A stretch of 64,000 bases of DNA, taken from positions 124,001 through 188,000 of the forward strand of contig JAPSLO010000012.1 in NCBI GenBank assembly GCA_031180725.1, in the 5' to 3' direction. Below the pieces are notes generated by a model. The model was not told the DNA's origin. It ran no database searches and worked only from the letters and a program-made list of their open reading frames with translations. Origin of the DNA: Roseomonas sp. Its GTDB lineage: Bacteria; Pseudomonadota; Alphaproteobacteria; Acetobacterales; Acetobacteraceae. The translations under genes and the position numbers were made by a program. This document shows, piece after piece, positions 43,879 through 53,477 of this stretch (its first letter is position 1; each line of letters begins with the position of its first letter).

Positions 43879-44559
43879 CTATTCCTCCATCGCTCGGGCC
43901 GCGCGATGGCGCTGCAGCAGCCACAGGCCCAGCGCCAGGGAGCCGGCCAGCAGCAGCCCGGCGATGCCCAACTGCCATGCGCCATCCACCCGGACCCCCT
44001 TGCCCAGCAAGGCAAAGATGACGGTCTGCGGCAGGTAGCCGAGCGCGGAGGCGGCTAGGAAGGGCCAGGCGCGGATCCCGGCCATGCCGGCCAGCAGGTT
44101 CAGTGCGATGTTGCTGCCCACCGGTAGCATGCGCAGCGCCAGCGTCGCCTCGAAGGGGCTGCCGGCCAGGATGTCGTGCAGCGGGCGCAGGCGCTTGCCG
44201 AAGCGGCCGGCCAGGCGCTGCCGGGTCCATTCGCGCCCCAGCAGCCGCGCGAAGCCATAGGCCCCCAGGCAGCCAAGCGTCTGCGCCAGTAGGCCCAGCG
44301 CCGTGCCCAGCACGGTGCCGAAGGCATAACCCCCCAGGAAGGCGATGCCCTGCCGTGGCAGGCCGGCGCCGGTCAGCGTGGCGCCGACCATGACGAAAAC
44401 GAACTCGCCCCACAGCCCCTCGTCGCGGATCGAGCGGTCCACCCAGGCGGTGCCGGGCACGCCGCCCAACTGTCGCAGCACCACGCCCGCCGTGACGAGC
44501 CCGCCAGCCAGCAGCGCGAGTTTCAGCAGCGCGCGCCAGCCTGTCCGCCGAGGGGGCAT
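43879..44559 (-). CDS. TVP38/TMEM64 (DedA/VTT-like) membrane protein
   Basis: A 226-residue inner-membrane protein with about five to six hydrophobic segments. The conserved VTT/SNARE-associated core is seen as ATLTGAGLPRQGIAFLGGYA followed by FGTVLGTALGLL, and ALRMLPVGSNIALNLLAGMA holds the conserved arginine. Such proteins are thought to act in lipid transport or membrane homeostasis. The ATG at 44559 is 8 bases after the glycosyltransferase stop, so the two genes are probably co-transcribed. Confidence 0.88.
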   Translation of the reverse strand: MPPRRTGWRALLKLALLAGGLVTAGVVLRQLGGVPGTAWVDRSIRDEGLWGEFVFVMVGATLTGAGLPRQGIAFLGGYAFGTVLGTALGLLAQTLGCLGAYGFARLLGREWTRQRLAGRFGKRLRPLHDILAGSPFEATLALRMLPVGSNIALNLLAGMAGIRAWPFLAASALGYLPQTVIFALLGKGVRVDGAWQLGIAGLLLAGSLALGLWLLQRHRAARAMEE

Positions 44560-44567
44560 GGGGCCGC

Positions 44568-45374
44568 TCAGGGCGGCGGGATGCGTTCCGGCCGGGGGCG
44601 CTTCCAGCGCCGCTGCAGCCAGATCACGCCAAGCATGTCGGCGATGCTGACCGCCAGCCGGTCCAGCGTGCCGTAATTGGACCTGCCACGCAGGCGCGGG
44701 CGATGGTTCACCGGCTCGCTGACCACCTGCGCGCCCTGGCGCAACGCCAGAGCCGGCAGGTAGCGGTGCATGTGGTCGAAGCGCGGCAGGTCCAGGAACA
44801 GGGCGCGCGGGAACACCTTCAGCCCGCAGCCCGTGTCGGGCGTGGCATCGCCCAGCAGCCGGGCGCGCACCGCATTCGCCAGCCGGCTGCTGATGCGTTT
44901 GACGCCGCTGTCGCGCCGCGTCACGCGGTGGCCTGCGATCAGTGTGGGAATGCCGCCGGCACTCTCGGCGCGGGCGCGCGACCACAGGCGGGGGATGTCA
45001 GCTGGGTCGTTCTGGCCATCGCCATCCAGCGTGGCGATCCAGGAGGCGCGCGCCGCCAGCACGCCGCTGACCACCGCGGCCGACTGGCCGCAGGAGGTGG
45101 CATGGCGCAGTGCCACCACCGGCAGGCTGGCCATGGCCTCCACCAGCCGGGCACCGGTGTCGTCGGTAGAACCGTCATCCACGCAGATGATCTCATGAGG
45201 CGTGTCGCGCAGTGCGGCCGCCACCTCGGCCAGCAGGGGCAGCACATTGGGCCCCTCGTTCCGCATCGGGATAACGACGGAGAGCAGCGGCGCGGGCGCG
45301 GGCGGGTCCTGAATCGGCGGCCAGGGCGCGGCGCCGGGCGGCCGGTCCGGCCCCGTGGGATAATCGGGGGCCAT
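44568..45374 (-). CDS. Family 2 glycosyltransferase (polyprenyl-phosphate sugar transferase type)
   Basis: A 268-residue GT2 enzyme. The nucleotide-sugar site is shown by LSVVIPMRNEGPNVLPLLAE, ICVDDGSTDDTG and the metal-binding LDGDGQNDPADI. There is no clear pair of C-terminal transmembrane helices, so it resembles dolichol-phosphate mannose synthase-type soluble forms. The ATG at 45374 is used; a GTG at 45404 is possible. Both have poor ribosome-binding sites. It may load a lipid carrier for envelope glycan modification together with the downstream membrane protein (inference). Confidence 0.82.
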   Translation of the reverse strand: MAPDYPTGPDRPPGAAPWPPIQDPPAPAPLLSVVIPMRNEGPNVLPLLAEVAAALRDTPHEIICVDDGSTDDTGARLVEAMASLPVVALRHATSCGQSAAVVSGVLAARASWIATLDGDGQNDPADIPRLWSRARAESAGGIPTLIAGHRVTRRDSGVKRISSRLANAVRARLLGDATPDTGCGLKVFPRALFLDLPRFDHMHRYLPALALRQGAQVVSEPVNHRPRLRGRSNYGTLDRLAVSIADMLGVIWLQRRWKRPRPERIPPP

Positions 45375-45470
45375 GGGCGCGGGGTAGCAGGGGGGCGCCT
45401 GCACGGCAAGCAGAGCACGGTAGGCGGCCGGGGAGGTGGCGATGGGCGGCGCGGCGCCTATGATAAAGTC

Positions 45471-46547
45471 ATGCCGCTTGATGCCCGTCCCCTGCTGCTG
45501 CCCGAGACCGAGCGCCCCACGCGCGATGCCCGCGCCGTTGCCCTGTGGCTACTGGGGGTAGCGGGGCTGGTCTGGATCATGGTGGCGATCGGCGGCGCCA
45601 CGCGGCTGACCGGATCCGGCCTGTCCATCATGGAATGGGCGCCGCTGTCAGGCGTCCTGCCGCCGGTGACCGAGGCGGAGTGGAACCGTCTTTACGAACT
45701 CTATCGGACCATTCCCCAATATCGGCTGGTCAATGCCGGATTCGGCCTGGAGGGGTTCAAGGAGATTTTCTGGCTGGAGTGGATCCATCGGTTCTGGGGG
45801 CGCCTGATCGGACTTGCCTATGCCGCGGGCTTTGCCTGGTTTTGGCTGCGCGGCCGCATTCCGCCAGGCTACAAGGGCCGGCTTCTGGGCATCCTGGCCC
45901 TGGGCGGTCTGCAGGGCGCGGTGGGGTGGTACATGGTCGCTTCCGGCTTCGAGGCCGACCGCACGGCCGTTTCGCCTTATCGGCTGGTCATCCATCTAGG
46001 GCTGGCACTCGCGATCTATGCGGCGCTGCTCTGGACCGCGCTCCGCCTGCTGCGACCAGGGCGGGATGCGCCGCCGCAGGCGCGCCCCGTGCGGCGGATG
46101 GTATGGCTTGCCGTCGCCTGCCTTGTGCTCGCCATGCTGGCCGGCGGTTTTGTGGCAGGCATTCGCGCCGGCTTCAGCTACAATACCTTTCCCCTGATGG
46201 ATGGCCGCCTGGTGCCTGAAGGCTATCTGGACCTGTCGCCCTGGTGGACGAACCTCACCGCAAATATCGCCGCGGTGCAGTTCAATCACCGTCTGCTTGC
46301 CAGCCTGGCTGGGCTGCTGGCGCTGGGGGCGGCCTGGATCGCATGGCGACGCCTGCCGGATGGCTTCGCCCGCCGCGCCGCGCTGGCGCTGGCTGCGGCT
46401 GTGGTGCTGCAATACGCCCTTGGCGTCGCCACCCTACTCTGGGTGGTGCCGGTGACGCTCGGCACCTTGCACCAGGCCACCGCGGTGCTGGTACTGACCA
46501 CAGCACTGATCGCCATTTACGCTCTGCGCCGGCCCCGGCCGGAATGA
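45471..46547 (+). CDS. ctaA: Heme A synthase
   Basis: A 358-residue, roughly eight-transmembrane CtaA of the alphaproteobacterial type. It oxidises the C8 methyl of heme O to make heme A for cytochrome c oxidase. The heme-ligand histidines are visible in WIHRFWGRLIGLAY, VIHLGLALAIYA, QFNHRLLASLAGLLALG and GTLHQATAVLVLTTAL. The N-terminal VAIGGATRLTGSGLSIMEWA is a strong family signature. The start at 45471 fits conserved length. It overlaps the histidine kinase gene by ATGA. Confidence 0.95.
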   Translation: MPLDARPLLLPETERPTRDARAVALWLLGVAGLVWIMVAIGGATRLTGSGLSIMEWAPLSGVLPPVTEAEWNRLYELYRTIPQYRLVNAGFGLEGFKEIFWLEWIHRFWGRLIGLAYAAGFAWFWLRGRIPPGYKGRLLGILALGGLQGAVGWYMVASGFEADRTAVSPYRLVIHLGLALAIYAALLWTALRLLRPGRDAPPQARPVRRMVWLAVACLVLAMLAGGFVAGIRAGFSYNTFPLMDGRLVPEGYLDLSPWWTNLTANIAAVQFNHRLLASLAGLLALGAAWIAWRRLPDGFARRAALALAAAVVLQYALGVATLLWVVPVTLGTLHQATAVLVLTTALIAIYALRRPRPE

Positions 46548-49500
46548 GCGAGCGGGATCTCGCTCTACTGGCCTTGGAAGCCCTGCCGCATGGGCTGACG
46601 GTGGTCGACGTGGAGGGGCGCCTCGTCTTCTCCAATACCGCCTTCTGGCGGAATGTCGGGGTGCCGCGCGCCAGCTTCCCGGCGGGTGGTTGGCTGCGAG
46701 ACCTGGTGCGTCTGCTGGCTTTCCGCGGCTATTACGGCCCGGGCGACCCTGAGGCGCAGGCCGAGGCGGTGCTGGGCCTGGATCGCAGCCGGCCGCTGCG
46801 CCGGCAACTCGCCTCGCCCGACGGGGCGCGCAATCTGGAGATGCTGTCGGTCCCGCTGCCAGGCGGCGGCTTCGTCAGCGTCGCGCATGACATCACCAAC
46901 CTGGTCCGCGCGCGGGAGGAGCAGGAGAGCCGCGCCCGGTTGCTGGAAAGCACGCTCGCCGGGCTCAGCGGCGGGGTCGCGCGCTACGATGCGGACCTGC
47001 GGCTCAGCCTGTTCAACCCGGCCTATGAGGCGCTGCTCGGCCTGCCGGGCGGCACGGTGCGTCCGGGCATGACGCCGGCCGACATCGTCACCGTGCTCGA
47101 CGCCCGGGGCGAATATGTCTCGGACGAGGACCGGCTGGTGGTGGCCAGTCTGTTGGAAGGCAGCCGGGAGAAGGGCGGCACGCGGCTGCGCCAGCGCCTG
47201 GGCGGCCCGACGCTGCGCTTCGCCACCAAGCCCATGGATGGCGGCTTCCTGCTGGAAGTGACCGACATCACCGCTCTGAAGCGGGCAGAGGACGAGGCCC
47301 GACGACGGGCCGGGCTGTTGGATGGCGTGCTGGCGATGCTGCCCCATGCCGTCATCGTCTATGGTCCCGACAATCGCGTGGCCGTCACCAACGCGGCCTA
47401 TGCCCGGCTGATGGAAGGCGACCCGATCGCCGTCGGAGAGCATATCGAGGACATCGTGCGCCGCCGTCTCGCTTCGGGCGAATACGACGACGCCACGGCG
47501 CAGACGGTGCTGGCCCGCTTCGACCCGTCCCGCCCTGTCCCGCCCTTGATGCGCCGCGTGCGGCCGAATGGCACGGTGCTGGAGAACTGCGTGGCACGGC
47601 TGCCGGACGGGGGCATGATATCGGTCTTCACCGATGTCACGGCGCTGCACCGGGCGGAGGAAGCGGCCCGCCAACGCGCCGCGCTGCTCGATGGCGTGCT
47701 GGAAGCCATGCCGTACGGCGTCCTGGTCTTCGACCGTGACCGGCGCGTCGCCATGTTCAACCGCGCCTATGAGCGCATCATGCAGGGCACCACGGTCGCG
47801 ATCGGCGACCCGCTGGAGGAGATCATCGCCCGGCGCGTCGCTCAGGGCGAGTATGGCCAGGACTACGCCAGCATCACGCGCCTGCGCCATGCCGGGGCTG
47901 ATTCATATGGCACCAAGCCGCGTCGCGTGCGGCCGAACGGCACGGTGATCGAGGGCCATACCGCCCCGCTGCCTGACGGACGGCACCTGTCGGTGGTCAC
48001 CGACGTCACCGCCCTGCACATCGCGGAAGAGACCGCGCGTGACCGCGCCGACCTGCTGGACACCGTGCTGGAAGCGCTCCCCGATGGCGTCTGCGTCTAT
48101 GCTCCCGACCGCCGGGCGCGGATGACCAATGCGGCCTATCGCCGCATCCTGGGCGAAGCCGGTGCGCAGCCGGGCGAGAGCCTGGACGAGGTACTCGAGC
48201 GCCGCGTGAAGAGCGGCGAACTCACGCGAGAGATGGGCGACGACATGCTGCGCCGGCATTTCGGGCCGGACGGCGAGGTCGGTCGCCCGATCCGTCGCCT
48301 GCGACCCAACGGCACCGCCATCGTCAGCCGCGCGGCGCGCCTGCCGGACGGCGGCTATATCTCCGTTGTCAGCGACGTCACGGCGCTCCACCAGGCGGAG
48401 GAGGAGCTGCAGCGCCGTGCCACCACGCTGGAAGCAAGCTTCGCCGCCATCCCACACGGTATCGCGGTTTTCGGTTCGGATCGCAGGCTGCGCGCCTCCA
48501 ACCGCCGCCTGGTCGATCTGCTGCCACTGCCTCCCGAGGAGCTGAAGCAGGGCAGCAGCTTCGAAGCCATCGCCGAAGCGCTGGTGAGGCATGGGCTGAT
48601 GGTGGCGGAGGACGCCAGAGTCTGCTGCCTGCTGGACCGCACGCAGCCGCAGCGGTACCAGCGCGCACTCGCGGCTGGACGGACGCTGGAGATCGTTTCC
48701 GAGCCCATGCGCGATGGCGGGTTCGTGATGGTGTACAACGACATCACGGATCTGCTCGCCGCGCAGGCCGAGGCGCGCCACCGTGCCGCCATGCAGGAGA
48801 TGATGCTCGGCACCATCCGCCATGGCATCATCATGTATGGTCCCGACCGCCGGATCCGGGCTTCCAACGCGCGCGCCTCCAGCCTGACCGGTGCGCCACC
48901 CGAGAGCCTGGTGCCTGGCCGCCTGCTGGACGAGCTGGCGGATGAGCAAGCGTCGCGCGGCGAGACAACGCCGGCGCAGGCGGAGATGATGAAGGCGCTG
49001 GATCGCAGCGTGCCGCAGCGCTACAGCCGCCAGCGCCCCGACGGCCGCGTACTGGAAGTCGCGTCGGAGCCGACGCCGGATGGCGGCTTCGCCATCACCT
49101 ATTCCGACGTGACCGAGGATCGCATGATCCGGGCGGAGCTGGAGCGGGCGCGCCTGCAGGCCGAAGCCGCATCGGAGGCAAAGTCGCGCTTCCTGGCGAC
49201 GATGAGCCATGAGCTGCGTACGCCGCTGAACGCCATCATCGGCTTCTCCGATGCGATGGGGATGGAGCGCGACCACGCGCGCATATCGGACTATGCCGCG
49301 CTCATCAACGAGGCCGGGCGCCACCTGCTGCAGCTGGTGGACGATATCCTGGACGTGGCGCGCAGCCAGTCCGGCGCACTGCCCACGGCGGACCAGCCGG
49401 TGGAGGTGGGCGAGGTGCTGCGCTCCGCCGCCGCCGCCGCCTGTGGCGCGGCCGCAACGGGTGGGGTGACGCTGCGTGCCCTGGTGCCGCCCGGCTTACC

Positions 49501-49894
49501 GCACCTGCGCGGCGATGCGCGCCGATTGCGCCAAGTGATCGACAAGCTGCTGTCCAATGCGGTGAAATTCACCGGCCATGGCGGGCATGTCGTGCTTACC
49601 GCCCGCGCCGGCGCGCAAGGGATGGAAATCCGCGTGAGCGACACCGGCGTCGGCATCCCGCCGGAGGAGCGCGAGAGGATGTTCGAGCCCTTTACACAGC
49701 TTGACAATTCGCTGGCGCGCCGCTTCCAGGGCTCCGGTCTAGGTCTGCACCTGGCACGGCAGCTGGCCAGTGCGCTGGGCGGCAGCGTGACACTGGAAGA
49801 CCCGGTTGAGGGGCCGGGCATCGTGGCCGTGCTACGTTTCCCCGTGGAACGCCTGGTCCCGCTGGCGCAGGACGCCGCCGGAACACCGGCCTGA
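46544..49894 (+). CDS. Soluble histidine kinase with seven tandem PAS-like domains
   Basis: A 1116-residue protein with no transmembrane segment. Seven PAS-like units start at about residues 8, 131, 256, 380, 502, 627 and 752, a period near 124. Each begins LPxGxxVYxxDRR-like and ends FxSVxxDVTALxxAEE-like. A HisKA domain follows with H889 in FLATMSHELRTPLNAIIGFS. The HATPase domain shows DKLLSNAVKFTG, DTGVGIPPEE and GSGLGLHLARQLA. There is no receiver domain. The ATG overlaps the ctaA stop. The gradual divergence of the units suggests expansion by internal duplication. Its response regulator is not in the window. Confidence 0.92.
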   Translation: MSERDLALLALEALPHGLTVVDVEGRLVFSNTAFWRNVGVPRASFPAGGWLRDLVRLLAFRGYYGPGDPEAQAEAVLGLDRSRPLRRQLASPDGARNLEMLSVPLPGGGFVSVAHDITNLVRAREEQESRARLLESTLAGLSGGVARYDADLRLSLFNPAYEALLGLPGGTVRPGMTPADIVTVLDARGEYVSDEDRLVVASLLEGSREKGGTRLRQRLGGPTLRFATKPMDGGFLLEVTDITALKRAEDEARRRAGLLDGVLAMLPHAVIVYGPDNRVAVTNAAYARLMEGDPIAVGEHIEDIVRRRLASGEYDDATAQTVLARFDPSRPVPPLMRRVRPNGTVLENCVARLPDGGMISVFTDVTALHRAEEAARQRAALLDGVLEAMPYGVLVFDRDRRVAMFNRAYERIMQGTTVAIGDPLEEIIARRVAQGEYGQDYASITRLRHAGADSYGTKPRRVRPNGTVIEGHTAPLPDGRHLSVVTDVTALHIAEETARDRADLLDTVLEALPDGVCVYAPDRRARMTNAAYRRILGEAGAQPGESLDEVLERRVKSGELTREMGDDMLRRHFGPDGEVGRPIRRLRPNGTAIVSRAARLPDGGYISVVSDVTALHQAEEELQRRATTLEASFAAIPHGIAVFGSDRRLRASNRRLVDLLPLPPEELKQGSSFEAIAEALVRHGLMVAEDARVCCLLDRTQPQRYQRALAAGRTLEIVSEPMRDGGFVMVYNDITDLLAAQAEARHRAAMQEMMLGTIRHGIIMYGPDRRIRASNARASSLTGAPPESLVPGRLLDELADEQASRGETTPAQAEMMKALDRSVPQRYSRQRPDGRVLEVASEPTPDGGFAITYSDVTEDRMIRAELERARLQAEAASEAKSRFLATMSHELRTPLNAIIGFSDAMGMERDHARISDYAALINEAGRHLLQLVDDILDVARSQSGALPTADQPVEVGEVLRSAAAAACGAAATGGVTLRALVPPGLPHLRGDARRLRQVIDKLLSNAVKFTGHGGHVVLTARAGAQGMEIRVSDTGVGIPPEERERMFEPFTQLDNSLARRFQGSGLGLHLARQLASALGGSVTLEDPVEGPGIVAVLRFPVERLVPLAQDAAGTPA
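46565..49140 (+). repeat. Seven-fold PAS-like repeat in the histidine kinase gene
   Basis: Seven units of about 370 bases, recognisable at protein level by repeated DRR and D(I/V)T-(A/D)-L signatures. Units 3 to 5 are the most alike, with shared MRRVRPNGTV/RRVRPNGTV segments, suggesting the most recent duplications there. Confidence 0.8.
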
Positions 49895-49927
49895 TTTACC
49901 CCTTTTTCCTGTCGAGGATCCGCTGAC

Positions 49928-51358
49928 GTGACCGACGCCCTCGCCACCACCGACGCCCTCTTCTTCGCCAGCCTGGACCGCGCCGCCGCCGAGCGTCAGG
50001 TCGCCGCGGCCACGCGTGGCGCGGAGGATGGCGAGCTGTTCCTGGAGCACCGCGAAAGCGAGGCGATCAGCCTGGAGGATGGCCGCATCCGTTCTGCCAG
50101 CTTCGACGCCACACGCGGCTTCGGCTTGCGCAGCGTGGCCGGCGAGGCCGCCGGCTATGCCCATGCGGCAGATCTGTCCGAAGCCGCGCTGGCGCGGGCG
50201 GCGGAGACGGTGAAGGCGGTCGCCGCCGGCTATTCCGGCACGCTCGATGTCGGGCCGCGCGCCACCAATACGCGCCTCTATTCCGATCTCAACCCTCTGG
50301 CGCAGATGGACTTTGCCGCCAAGACCGCGCTGCTGCAGCAGATGGATGCCTATGCGCGGTCGCGGGACAGCCGTGTGAAGCAGGTGATGGCCAGCATCAC
50401 CGGCGAATGGCAGGCGGTGCAGATCCTGCGCCCGGATGGCCGCCGCGTGGCGGATCTGCGCCCGCTGGTGCGCATGAGCGTCTCGGTCGTGGTGGAGGCG
50501 AATGGCCGGCGCGAGACCGGCAGCTACGGCACCGGCGGCCGCTTCGCCTATGACCGCGTGCTGAACGAGGCGAACTGGAAGGCGGCGGTGGAGGAAGCGC
50601 TGCGCCAAGCGCTGGTGAACCTGGACAGCATCCCGGCGCCCGCCGGCGAGATGGAGGTGGTGCTGGGCAGCGGCTGGCCCGGCATCCTGCTGCATGAAGC
50701 CATCGGTCATGGGCTGGAAGGCGACTTCAACCGCAAGAAAACCAGCGCCTTTGCCGGCCTTCTGGGCCAGCGCATCGCCGCGTCCGGCGTGACGGTGGTG
50801 GATGACGGCACACTGCCCAATCGCCGCGGCAGCATCACGGTGGATGACGAAGGCACGCCTTCAGGCCGCACCGTAATGATCGAGGACGGCATCCTGCGCG
50901 CCTTCATCCAGGACCGGCAGAATGCCCGGCTGATGGGCGTCGCGCCCACGGGCAATGGCCGCCGGCAGAGCCACGCGCACATCCCCATGCCGCGCATGAC
51001 CAACACGGTGATGCTCGCCGGCCCGCACGGGCCGGAGGAGATCATCCGCAGCGTGAAGCGTGGCCTTTACGCGAAGAATTTCGGCGGCGGGCAGGTGGAC
51101 ATCACCTCGGGAAAATTCGTGTTCAGCGCCTCGGAGGCTTATCTGATCGAGGATGGCAAGCTCGGCGCCCCGGTGAAGGGGGCGACGCTGATCGGCAATG
51201 GGCCGGATGCGCTGACCAAGGTGGCGATGGTCGGCAACGACATGGACCTCGACCCCGGCATCGGCACCTGTGGCAAGCAGGGCCAGGGAGTGCCGGTGGG
51301 GGTGGGCCAGCCGACTTTGAAGATGACCGGCCTGACCGTCGGCGGCACTGCCGTGTGA
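49928..51358 (+). CDS. tldD: Metalloprotease TldD
   Basis: A 476-residue member of the TldD/PmbA family, which in the TldD-TldE heterodimer degrades unfolded or modified peptides. The zinc site HEAIGHGLE near residue 258 and the late GTCGKQGQGVPVG containing the third ligand Cys are present, so this is the catalytic TldD type, not TldE. The start is GTG at 49928 with GAGGA about 12 bases upstream. tldE is not in the window. It may be coupled to the kinase or have its own promoter in the 33-base gap. Confidence 0.94.
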   Translation: MTDALATTDALFFASLDRAAAERQVAAATRGAEDGELFLEHRESEAISLEDGRIRSASFDATRGFGLRSVAGEAAGYAHAADLSEAALARAAETVKAVAAGYSGTLDVGPRATNTRLYSDLNPLAQMDFAAKTALLQQMDAYARSRDSRVKQVMASITGEWQAVQILRPDGRRVADLRPLVRMSVSVVVEANGRRETGSYGTGGRFAYDRVLNEANWKAAVEEALRQALVNLDSIPAPAGEMEVVLGSGWPGILLHEAIGHGLEGDFNRKKTSAFAGLLGQRIAASGVTVVDDGTLPNRRGSITVDDEGTPSGRTVMIEDGILRAFIQDRQNARLMGVAPTGNGRRQSHAHIPMPRMTNTVMLAGPHGPEEIIRSVKRGLYAKNFGGGQVDITSGKFVFSASEAYLIEDGKLGAPVKGATLIGNGPDALTKVAMVGNDMDLDPGIGTCGKQGQGVPVGVGQPTLKMTGLTVGGTAV

Positions 51359-51412
51359 TGCCCGGCAGGCCAGCGGCTTGTTGCGCCGCACAACAGCTTC
51401 TAGCCTGCCGCC

Positions 51413-52885
51413 ATGACGACCACGCCTGAGTCGGTGCAGGTCGGGGACCGCATCGGCCTTCCCGCGCTGGAAGCGCGCCTGCGGCACGAGATGGAGTTGC
51501 TGAACCTGCCGCCCAAACCTTGGGTGCCGGACAGCGGCGATCCTGCGCTACTGGATGTGCTGGTGGTGGGCGGCGGGCTGAACGGGCTCTGCGTGGCAGC
51601 CGCGCTGAAGTTCCTGGGCTTCACCCGCCTGCGCATCCTGGACCGTGCGCCGGCGGGCCGCGAAGGTCCCTGGGTGACCAGCGCCCGGATGGAGACGCTG
51701 CGCACCGAGAAGCCCGTCGCCGGCCCGGCGCTGGGCCTTCCGTCCCTGACCTTCCGCGCCTGGTATGAAGCGCAGCATGGCCATGCCGGCTGGACCGCGA
51801 TGGGGAAGATCCCACGCACCGACTGGATGGACTACATGGTCTGGTACCGTCAGGTGCTGGACTTGCCCGTGTCCAATGGTGTGGAGGTCACGCTCATCCG
51901 CCCCGAGGGCACGGCCCCGGTGCTCGTGGAGACGGCCGCGCATGGCACTTTCCGCGCCCGCCGCGTGGTGCTGGCCACGGGCATCGATGCCCTGGGTGGA
52001 CCGGCCGTGCCGCCGGCCATCGCGGCGCTGGACCGCCGCTTCTGGGCGCATTCCTCGGACCCGATCGACATGCCGGCGCTGAAGGGAAAGCGCGTGGGCG
52101 TGGTCGGGGCTGGTGCTTCCGCCATGGACAATGCCGCCGCGGCGCTGGAGGCCGGTGCGGCCAGCGTGGATCTGCTGATCCGGCGGGCGGAGATGCCGCG
52201 CGTGGACAAGTTCACCGGCATCGGCAGCAAGGGGATGGCGCATGGCTTCTTCGGCCTGCCGCCGGAGGAGAAGTGGCGCTTCTTCCGCATCGCCAATGCC
52301 GCGCAATTGCCCGCACCGCGGCCCAGCGTGCTGCGCGTGTCGCGCTATGACAATGCGCGCTTCCATTTCGCCAGCCCAATCCTTTCGGCCGCCGAGGACC
52401 GTGGCGGGCTGCGCGTGGAAACGCCGCGCGGCGTGCACCGGCTGGACTATCTGATCCTGGCTACCGGTTTCACCATCGCGCCGGAGATGCGGCCGGAGCT
52501 GCGCCTCATCGCGCCGCATATCCGCCGCTGGGCCGATGCCTATACCCCGCCGCCGGGCGAGGAGGATGCCGGGCTCGCCGCCTCGCCCTATCTCGGGCCA
52601 AGCTACGAATTCCTGGAACGCATCCCTGGTGCCTGCCCGGGCCTCGAGCGGATCATCTGCTTCACCTTCCCCGCCGTGCTGAGCCACGGCAAGCTGACCA
52701 GCGGCATCCCCTCGGTCAGCGACGGCGCGCGCCGCGTGGCGGAAGGGCTGGCCCGCAGCATCTTCGTCGAGGACCGGGCGAAGATCCGCGCCGCCTTCGA
52801 CGCCTATGCCACGCCCGAATTGCTGGGGGACGAATGGCAGCCCTGGGAAGGACCGATCGAGGAGGACAGCAGTGCCGCAGCCTGA
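51413..52885 (+). CDS. FAD/NAD(P)-dependent flavin monooxygenase
   Basis: A 490-residue two-dinucleotide-domain flavoprotein. The FAD motif is VVGGGLNGLCVAAALKFLG and the NAD(P) motif is VVGAGASAMDNAAAALEAG near residue 230. An LATGF segment near 350 is typical of group B monooxygenases, but the exact F-x-G-x-x-x-H-x-x-x-W fingerprint is altered (RRFWAHSSDP). Baeyer-Villiger or N-hydroxylating activity is possible. It is the first gene after tldD and overlaps the next gene, indicating a catabolic or modifying operon. The substrate is unknown. Confidence 0.82.
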   Translation: MTTTPESVQVGDRIGLPALEARLRHEMELLNLPPKPWVPDSGDPALLDVLVVGGGLNGLCVAAALKFLGFTRLRILDRAPAGREGPWVTSARMETLRTEKPVAGPALGLPSLTFRAWYEAQHGHAGWTAMGKIPRTDWMDYMVWYRQVLDLPVSNGVEVTLIRPEGTAPVLVETAAHGTFRARRVVLATGIDALGGPAVPPAIAALDRRFWAHSSDPIDMPALKGKRVGVVGAGASAMDNAAAALEAGAASVDLLIRRAEMPRVDKFTGIGSKGMAHGFFGLPPEEKWRFFRIANAAQLPAPRPSVLRVSRYDNARFHFASPILSAAEDRGGLRVETPRGVHRLDYLILATGFTIAPEMRPELRLIAPHIRRWADAYTPPPGEEDAGLAASPYLGPSYEFLERIPGACPGLERIICFTFPAVLSHGKLTSGIPSVSDGARRVAEGLARSIFVEDRAKIRAAFDAYATPELLGDEWQPWEGPIEEDSSAAA

Positions 52886-53477
52886 GCTCCTGGTCTTCTA
52901 CGGCATCTCCAGCCCCTGGGCCTATTTCGGCGCGCCGCGCATGCAGGCCATTGCCCGGAAGCACGGCGCCCGCGTCGTGCTGCGGCCGATCCGCGTGATC
53001 GAGGCGAATGGTGGCATCCCGCTGCGCACACGCGCGCAGGCGCGGCAGGACTACCATGCGCTGGAACTGGCGCGCTGGCGCGAGTACCTCGGCATGCCGC
53101 TGAACCTGACGCCACGCTTCTATCCCTGCCGCACCATCGAGACTGCCGCACAATCGGTGATCGCGGTGCAGGAGGCAGGGCTGGATGCGCTGGCCTACAG
53201 CTTCGCCGTGCAGCGCGCGCTCTGGGCCGAGGAACGCGACATCGCCGATGTGGAGACGCTGAAGGAACTGGCCCGGGCGACGGTGGGCGAGCAAGGCGCC
53301 GCCCTGGTGCGCGATCCCGCTCTGCCGCGCCATGTGGAAGCCTGGCGGGCGAACCTGGCCGAGGCTGAGCGGCGCGGCATCTTCGGCACGCCGACCTATG
53401 TGGTGAACAACGAGCTGTTCTGGGGCCAGGATCGTCTGGACTTCGTGGACCGCGCCCTGGCGAAAGCCGCGGCATGA
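52872..53477 (+). CDS. DsbA-fold 2-hydroxychromene-2-carboxylate isomerase-like protein
   Basis: A 201-residue kappa-GST/HCCA isomerase relative. The N-terminal ISSPWAYFGAPRMQAIARKH carries the family Ser and the thioredoxin fold is completed by GIFGTPTYVVNNELFWGQDR with the cis-Pro. It starts with GTG 52872, overlapping the monooxygenase stop by 14 bases, and overlaps the next gene by ATGA. HCCA isomerases act with glutathione on aromatic ring-cleavage products; the exact reaction here is unknown. Confidence 0.85.
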   Translation: MPQPELLVFYGISSPWAYFGAPRMQAIARKHGARVVLRPIRVIEANGGIPLRTRAQARQDYHALELARWREYLGMPLNLTPRFYPCRTIETAAQSVIAVQEAGLDALAYSFAVQRALWAEERDIADVETLKELARATVGEQGAALVRDPALPRHVEAWRANLAEAERRGIFGTPTYVVNNELFWGQDRLDFVDRALAKAAA

